Source: JAWMQL01 sp033283165 (GTDB lineage: Bacteria; Pseudomonadota; Gammaproteobacteria; Pseudomonadales; Halieaceae). From it: a stretch of DNA of 64,000 nt. Below the pieces are notes generated by a model that did no database searches, was not told where the DNA came from, and saw only the letters and a program-made list of their open reading frames with translations. Where the stretch lies: the NCBI GenBank assembly GCA_033283165.1, contig JAWMQL010000006.1:124001-188000 (forward strand), in the 5' to 3' direction. The translations under genes were made by a program, and so were the position numbers. Below are positions 59,343-64,000 of the stretch, one piece after another. How positions within the stretch are numbered: position 1 is the stretch's first letter; the number at the start of each line of letters is the position of its first letter.

Positions 59343-59738
59343 ATGGAATACAACCCGGATATACACAGCATCGAATGCTCCAAGTGCGGGCACGGTATGG
59401 AAGAGGTCACCTACGGGGATGTGACCATCGACCGCTGTACCCGTTGTGGCGGTATGTGGTTTGATACGGGCGAGGCGGAAAAGCTCAAGGAAAAGTGGAT
59501 GGGGCACGCCCTGGACACGGGCAAGCCGAGCGAAGGCAAGAAATGGGACTCCGTGGAAGACATTGCCTGCCCCCGCTGCGGCAAGGACATGGAGAAGTCC
59601 TCCGATCCGAAACAACCCCACATCTGGTACGAGGTCTGCGATGAGCACGGCATCTTCATGGATGCCGGCGAATTCGCCGACTACAAGGAAGAGACCCTGG
59701 GCGACTGGTTTCGCACCCTGATCAAGGGCAAGCGGTAA
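59343..59738 (+). CDS. Zinc-ribbon (zf-TFIIB type) protein
   Basis: A 131-residue protein with two Cys-pair zinc sites: CSKCG (about 12-16) with CTRCGGMWFDTGE (about 32-44), and CPRCGKDM with CDEHGIFMDAGE. The pattern CxxC...CxxCGGxWFDxGE is that of the zf-TFIIB domain family, here present twice. It starts at ATG 59343 after AGGAG; an upstream in-frame extension lacks support. Function unknown, perhaps a small regulatory or metal-binding protein. It is divergent from the cytochrome c4-like gene. Confidence 0.85.
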   Translation: MEYNPDIHSIECSKCGHGMEEVTYGDVTIDRCTRCGGMWFDTGEAEKLKEKWMGHALDTGKPSEGKKWDSVEDIACPRCGKDMEKSSDPKQPHIWYEVCDEHGIFMDAGEFADYKEETLGDWFRTLIKGKR

Positions 59739-59801
59739 ACCTCGCAAACCAGCCCGGGCACTCCGGCGGGCGTCTCGTGCGCCCCCTGGCCAGTGTCGAA
59801 T

Positions 59802-60863
59802 ATGCTATTCCGCCAGCTATTTGACCCGGTTTCATCCACCTATACCTACCTGCTCGGGTGTAGCGACACCGGTGAGGCCGTGGTCATCGATCCGGTCTTC
59901 GAGCAATACAGCCGCGATTCAGCTCTCATCCGCGAACTTGGACTCCACGTACGCTACGTGCTCGACACGCACGTGCATGCCGATCACGTGACGGGTGCCT
60001 GGCTGATGCGATCGAATCTCGGCGCCGGGATTGTCCTATCGGCCCGGTACGGGGTCGAGGAAGTCGATGTACCCGTGGATCACGGCGATGTGCTGGCTTT
60101 TGGCAACTGCTCGCTCACGGTGCGGGCGACCCCCGGGCACACGGCCGGTTGCGTAACGTATGTCGATGCCGGGCAAACCATGGCGTTCACCGGTGATTGC
60201 CTGATGATACGCGGCGCCGGCCGTACCGATTTCCAGGCGGGCGACGTGCACGAAATGTGGCGCAGCATCCGCGAGCAGATTTTCACCCTGCCCGACAGTT
60301 GCCTGGTATACCCGGGCCATGACTATTTCGGCCGCACCGTTTCCACGGTGCTGGAAGAAAAGCGCTTCAATCCCCGGATTGGCGGCGACGCGCGGGAGGA
60401 GGATTTTGTCGGCTACATGGAAAACCTGGCCCTACCCCACCCGCGCCTGCTGGATATCGCGGTCCCGGCCAATCTGCAGTGCGGTCGGCCCGAGCGGGGC
60501 GCGGCGCGGGAAGAGAACCGTTGGGGGCCGGTCACCACCAGCTTCGCGGGTGTACCGGAAATCCAGCCGGACTGGGTCGCAAGGCACCTGCGGGAGTTGT
60601 TCGTGCTCGACGTTCGCAGCAGGGCGGAATTCGAGGGCCAACTGGGGCACGTGAACACGGCTTACCTGATTCCCCTGGACGAGTTGCGCGAGCGGCTGGC
60701 CGAGGTTCCCCGGGATCGTCCCGTTGTGGCCCTGTGCCAGTCGGGGAAACGTTCCGCCATGGCGGTCGAAATCCTGCGCAAGGCCGACTACCAGCAGGTG
60801 GCCAACGTGTGCGGCGGCATGATCCAGTGGTCCCGGCTGGCGCTGCCGGTCGAGACACTCTGA
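59802..60863 (+). CDS. ETHE1-like persulfide dioxygenase fused to rhodanese
   Basis: Oxidises glutathione persulfide to sulfite, with a sulfur-transfer domain attached. The 353-residue protein has an MBL core with H57-V-H59-A-D61-H62 (DTHVHADHVTG), further ligands in TPGHTAGC and TGDCLM, and YPGHDYFG, characteristic of ETHE1. The C-terminal 100 residues are a rhodanese domain with the active Cys C312 in VALCQSGKRS. GTG at 59793 is an alternative start; ATG 59802 fits typical beginnings (MLFRQLFDPVSSTYTYLLG). Fusion makes persulfide handover likely. Confidence 0.92.
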   Translation: MLFRQLFDPVSSTYTYLLGCSDTGEAVVIDPVFEQYSRDSALIRELGLHVRYVLDTHVHADHVTGAWLMRSNLGAGIVLSARYGVEEVDVPVDHGDVLAFGNCSLTVRATPGHTAGCVTYVDAGQTMAFTGDCLMIRGAGRTDFQAGDVHEMWRSIREQIFTLPDSCLVYPGHDYFGRTVSTVLEEKRFNPRIGGDAREEDFVGYMENLALPHPRLLDIAVPANLQCGRPERGAAREENRWGPVTTSFAGVPEIQPDWVARHLRELFVLDVRSRAEFEGQLGHVNTAYLIPLDELRERLAEVPRDRPVVALCQSGKRSAMAVEILRKADYQQVANVCGGMIQWSRLALPVETL

Positions 60864-60903
60864 GGGCGCTAGTTCCCCACTGCCGACAGGAGCGGGGACG
60901 GAC

Positions 60904-61752
60904 CTAGAAGGCGTAACTGAGCTCGAATATCGGACCGTCGAAAGTCAGGTCAAATTCCGTCTCGCGCCGACCGGTGTCCCGGGTGATATCCACCTCGGTG
61001 TACTGGTAGCCGAGTACCGCGGCGAACCGGTCCGTAAACCAGTACTGCGCGTTGGCCCGGACGAAGCTGAAACTGCCGTCGTATTCGTCCACGTTGGCGG
61101 AGAACCAGCCCAGGGTTCCGGAGACGGCGAACCTGTCACTGAAGGCATGAAAGCCCTGGACACGCAGATTGGGCAGGGGCGCCAGCAGGGTATCACCGCC
61201 GGAACTTACCTCCCGATCGCCCACATCGGACACGAATGCCGTGGCCCTGATATCCACAGTCATATCCATGGCGTGAACGCCGCCGCCAATATTCAATTCA
61301 CTGCGCTCACTGCGGTACACCGCGTACAACACATCCACGATATAGGTATCCACATCAAGCTTGGTATGAAGGGATGCGCCGGCCGTGAATTGCTGCCCGT
61401 CGTAGGTGAAGTCGGTCTGGCCTTCGATACTGCCGCTGCCGCTGAACAGGTAGGCGCCGGCCAGCACACTCCAGCGGGGATTGAAGCGGTAGCGGTAGCC
61501 CAGAATCCAGGAATCGTCCCTTTTGTCCACCCCCAGGTCGTCCAGGTCCAGGGTAGTTCCCCCCAGAGGCTCCACCGTGGAGCGGACCTTCGCATCCACC
61601 TTCTGCCGGGTCCAGCCAGCCTCAAACAGGTGGGAGGCCTTGAGATAGGGGTGCGCTGCGGCCGGTTCCTGGGCTTGCGCCAGTGCGCCGCCCAGCGGCA
61701 GGACCAATGCTGATAGCAGGAGTAGACTCTGGCGGACTCGATCGGCAGTCAT
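60904..61752 (-). CDS. Outer-membrane beta-barrel protein of unknown function
   Basis: A 282-residue protein with a signal peptide (cleaved after LAQAQ, about 28) and alternating beta-strand pattern from FEAGWTRQKVDAKVRS to the C-terminal strand IFELSYAF, ending in Phe as expected for barrel insertion. Strands rich in Tyr/Trp (WILGYRYRFNPRWSVLAGAYL) recur at regular spacing. No specific porin family is recognisable. It lies alone between convergent and divergent neighbours. Confidence 0.8.
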   Translation of the reverse strand: MTADRVRQSLLLLSALVLPLGGALAQAQEPAAAHPYLKASHLFEAGWTRQKVDAKVRSTVEPLGGTTLDLDDLGVDKRDDSWILGYRYRFNPRWSVLAGAYLFSGSGSIEGQTDFTYDGQQFTAGASLHTKLDVDTYIVDVLYAVYRSERSELNIGGGVHAMDMTVDIRATAFVSDVGDREVSSGGDTLLAPLPNLRVQGFHAFSDRFAVSGTLGWFSANVDEYDGSFSFVRANAQYWFTDRFAAVLGYQYTEVDITRDTGRRETEFDLTFDGPIFELSYAF

Positions 61753-61893
61753 ATTGGGGCGCCATTTGTAAGGGTATTATGGGAAACAGAGTGTAGCTTT
61801 ATTCCCCAATACTGAACAGGCTCGCCCGCACCCCGCCTTGCCCGCCACCGACGACTGCGCCACAATGCCGGACCCCTGGCCCCGAATGGCACC

Positions 61894-62949
61894 ATGACCG
61901 AACAGACCGACGACGTTCGCATTCTCAGTGCCCGGCCCCTGATCACCCCCTGGGTCCTGGCCGAGGAACTGCCATTGCCACCGGCTCTGGCGGAGCAGAT
62001 CAGCGGCGCCAGGCGGGATATCGAGCGCATCCTCACGGGGGAGGACCGGCGGGTACTGACCATCGTGGGCCCCTGCTCGGTGCACGACCCGGCTGCCCTG
62101 CTGGATTTCGCCGGGCAGCTGCAGGCCGCCTCCGAATCGCTGGTGGACGCCATCTACCCGGTGTTGCGCGTCTACTTCGAAAAACCGCGCACGGTGATCG
62201 GCTGGAAGGGCCTGATCAACGACCCGGATCTGGACGGCTCTTTTCATATCAACAAGGGCCTGCACCTGGCGCGCCAGGTGCTGCTGGACGTGGCACAGCT
62301 GGGCCTGCCCGCCGCCAGTGAGTTTTTAGACACCACCTTCGGCCAGTACTACGCGGACCTGGTCAGTTTCGGCGCCATCGGCGCGCGCACGGTGGAGAGC
62401 CAGATCCACCGTGAACTGGCCTCCGGCCTGTCCATGCCGGTGGGTTTCAAGAACGGCACCAGCGGCGACATCGGGGTAGCGATCGACGCCATCCGCAGCG
62501 CCCGGCACGGGCACTGGTTCCCCTCCCTGACCAAGGAGGGCACGCCAGCGGTGCTGAAATCCAGCGGCAATCCACACGGCTACCTGATCCTGCGCGGCGG
62601 CCACGATGGACCGAATTGCGATGCCGACAGTGTGCAGACCGCGGCAGTGGCGCTGGCCGGGAAGGACCTGCCGTCCTCTCTGATCGTGGACTGCAGCCAC
62701 GCCAACTCGGGCAAGGACCCGCAGCGCCAGGCCACCGTGCTGTCCGACCTGTGCAACCAGGTCGAGCAGGGCCAGGGGGCCATTCGCGGGGTGATGCTGG
62801 AGAGCCACCTGGTGGGTGGCAACCAGTCGATCGGGGACGGCAGGAACCTGGTCTATGGCCAGAGCATCACCGACCCCTGCCTGTCACTGGACGACACCGT
62901 GCCCCTGCTCGAGATGCTGGCCGCGGCGGTGCGCCGCAGCCAGCGCTAG
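61894..62949 (+). CDS. 3-deoxy-7-phosphoheptulonate synthase, class I (AroG/F/H type)
   Basis: First step of the shikimate pathway: phosphoenolpyruvate plus erythrose-4-phosphate to DAHP. The 351-residue protein contains VGPCSVHDPAALLDFA (about 53-68, metal-binding Cys), RVYFEKPRTVIGWKGLIND, AASEFLDTTFGQYYADL, GARTVESQIHRELASG, PVGFKNGTSGD, CSHANSGKDPQ and VMLESHLVGGNQS, a full set of class I blocks. No clear ribosome site precedes the ATG. Which aromatic amino acid inhibits it cannot be told, so I do not choose among aroF, aroG and aroH. Confidence 0.95.
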   Translation: MTEQTDDVRILSARPLITPWVLAEELPLPPALAEQISGARRDIERILTGEDRRVLTIVGPCSVHDPAALLDFAGQLQAASESLVDAIYPVLRVYFEKPRTVIGWKGLINDPDLDGSFHINKGLHLARQVLLDVAQLGLPAASEFLDTTFGQYYADLVSFGAIGARTVESQIHRELASGLSMPVGFKNGTSGDIGVAIDAIRSARHGHWFPSLTKEGTPAVLKSSGNPHGYLILRGGHDGPNCDADSVQTAAVALAGKDLPSSLIVDCSHANSGKDPQRQATVLSDLCNQVEQGQGAIRGVMLESHLVGGNQSIGDGRNLVYGQSITDPCLSLDDTVPLLEMLAAAVRRSQR

Positions 62950-62952
62950 CCT

Positions 62953-64000
62953 CTACCAGGAATAACCGATGCGGAAGGTGTAGGTCTGGTCCAGCTCCTC
63001 CACCCCCTCCTGGGCGCCGGAGTCGTACTCCAGCAGGATTTCCGCCGCCGCTTCAAAGTTGAACAGCAGGGGGAAAGCCAGGCCGAAGGTGGTATTCAGT
63101 ACCAGGTCATCGGTCTGGTCCAGGTTCCACAGACCCAGATGGTCGATATAGAGGCGCGAGTCACCGCCGAGATAGTTGCTGGACACCCGCACCGTCCAGT
63201 TGGCCGCGGGATAATCCTGGTCCTCCGCCACGATATAATCCTCATTCACGTAGGCAATACCCAGTTCGCCCGAGAGGGTGAGGATTTCCTCCTCGTAGAA
63301 CTGGCGCCCGACATAGGGGCCGATGTAATAGCGCAGATCCAGGTCCTTGAACTCGTCGCTCTCCGCGGAGACGTTGGCGCCCCAGTACCAGGGGCCCTCC
63401 AGGAAGCGGTCGTACTTGCCGATGAAGGTCCAGTTGTCCGCGCTTTTCTGGTTGTTGGCTTCATCCTGCTCGCCGGTGAAGATCAGGGTGTAGCGATCCT
63501 TGAGGCTGCGCAGGTAGGTCTCGATCTTGTAGTCCAGTTCCTCCGTATCGGAGTTACCGTCCTTGAGCTCCGCGGCCACACTGGCGAGCCCGGTCCACTT
63601 GTAGCCCTGGCCCAGTTCCCAGGGCTCCGGGTTGGTGACCAGTAACTGGTCCAGGGCGTAGCTGCGCCGGTCGCCGTCGTCAGTGACCACCTGCAACTGT
63701 TCCGCGCTGACCTGGATGGGCTGCTCGGGGATCACCGCGCCGTCGGCCAGCTTCATCACCGCGGCGCCCTGGGTGCGCATATCGCTGACCTCGGCCAGCG
63801 CCACCTCCAGCGTACCGGCGAAGCTGGTCTCCACCGTCACTATCCCGTCTCGCGTGCCGGTCACCGTTCCGAGGATACGGGAGCCGTTCTTGAGCAGTAT
63901 CTCGTCCGGCGGTGGGGACGCCGCCTCCTGGGCCCGGGCCCAGCCCGCAGCGATTGCCAGTGACAGGGCACAAAGCCACCCCAGTGTTCTATGTCCGTGC
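62953..64000 (-). CDS. DUF481 outer-membrane-like protein (5' end cut by window)
   Basis: A minus-strand frame that continues past the window edge, so its start codon is outside; the visible part is about 349 residues. The first visible residues (RTLGWLCALSLAIAAGWARA) are the hydrophobic part of a signal peptide, followed by an LKNGSRILGTVTGTRDGIV motif and, from about residue 150, a DUF481 domain of beta-strands ending in YTFRIGYSW. DUF481 proteins are usually outer-membrane barrels related to salt-induced proteins. The function is unknown. Confidence 0.82.
   Translation of the reverse strand, partial: HGHRTLGWLCALSLAIAAGWARAQEAASPPPDEILLKNGSRILGTVTGTRDGIVTVETSFAGTLEVALAEVSDMRTQGAAVMKLADGAVIPEQPIQVSAEQLQVVTDDGDRRSYALDQLLVTNPEPWELGQGYKWTGLASVAAELKDGNSDTEELDYKIETYLRSLKDRYTLIFTGEQDEANNQKSADNWTFIGKYDRFLEGPWYWGANVSAESDEFKDLDLRYYIGPYVGRQFYEEEILTLSGELGIAYVNEDYIVAEDQDYPAANWTVRVSSNYLGGDSRLYIDHLGLWNLDQTDDLVLNTTFGLAFPLLFNFEAAAEILLEYDSGAQEGVEELDQTYTFRIGYSW

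Overview
The window is one contiguous, coding-dense stretch of a high-GC (about 60-65 % by eye) bacterial chromosome. The gene set fits an aerobic or facultatively denitrifying gammaproteobacterium: a zwf-pgl-edd Entner-Doudoroff block, a napEFDABC periplasmic nitrate reductase operon with an FNR-like site, an AlgP-like lysine-rich protein, a TonB receptor, an MltF-type lipoprotein, AroG-type DAHP synthase and many c-type cytochromes. The catabolic genes (sulfatases, P450s, acyl-CoA synthetases, Rieske oxygenase, AMACR) resemble those of marine Halieaceae (OM60/NOR5 group). That placement is inference, not proof. I see no rRNA, tRNA, CRISPR array, prophage or insertion sequence. No gene-free stretch exceeds about 300 bases; the longest is roughly 263 bases upstream of 4613.

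Layout. 1-3222: a LysR regulator (cut by the window edge) diverges from a citrate synthase homologue, followed by an SDR and a VOC protein. 3243-4349: an HNH endonuclease of the DUF222 type. 4613-13568: a same-strand run of acyl-CoA synthetase, arylsulfatase, cytochrome P450, alpha/beta hydrolase, second acyl-CoA synthetase and a DUF3604 lipoprotein. 13627-16138: a CoA-transferase and an MBL-fold hydrolase, divergent. 16347-20297: zwf-pgl-edd, tightly overlapping and without eda. 20315-27423: a minus-strand set of iron alcohol dehydrogenase, TIM-barrel isomerase, GMC oxidoreductase with its Tat-exported small subunit, a tiny membrane protein, a ThuA protein, a facing cytochrome c and an MFS transporter, which reads like a periplasmic sugar or glycoside dehydrogenation (3-keto sugar) system.

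27590-35172 is a divergent catabolic locus around a TetR gene. Leftward: amidohydrolase, Rieske oxygenase, SDR and acetoacetate-decarboxylase-like protein. Rightward: alpha-methylacyl-CoA racemase, cupin and P450. Branched isoprenoid or steroid-like substrates are plausible. 35175-41898 holds a glycosyltransferase, a PhyH dioxygenase, a secreted protein, an ECF sigma factor, a FecR-like regulator and a convergent TonB receptor with an STN domain. 41954-45369 holds a half-size GDT1 protein, HMG-CoA reductase, a quinone oxidoreductase and an SDR. 45476-51608 holds a second sulfatase and the nap operon, including a 50-codon napE. 51763-55669 has an MltF-like transglycosylase, a histone-H1-like protein, a DsbA-fold protein and two small proteins. 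55774-59138 is a three-gene operon for a diheme cytochrome, a MauG/CCP-like diheme protein and a parallel beta-helix protein fused to a cytochrome c domain. The end holds a zinc-ribbon protein, a persulfide-dioxygenase/rhodanese fusion, an outer-membrane protein, DAHP synthase and a DUF481 protein cut by the window edge.

Two features cut across the map. A palindromic element with a GGGGACAGTTYACTT core occurs three times, each time exactly between two convergent genes. A different, roughly 90-base palindrome lies at 27456-27545. The most likely under-described systems are the beta-helix/cytochrome operon (55774-59138) and the GMC/ThuA/small-membrane-protein cluster (20315-26258).
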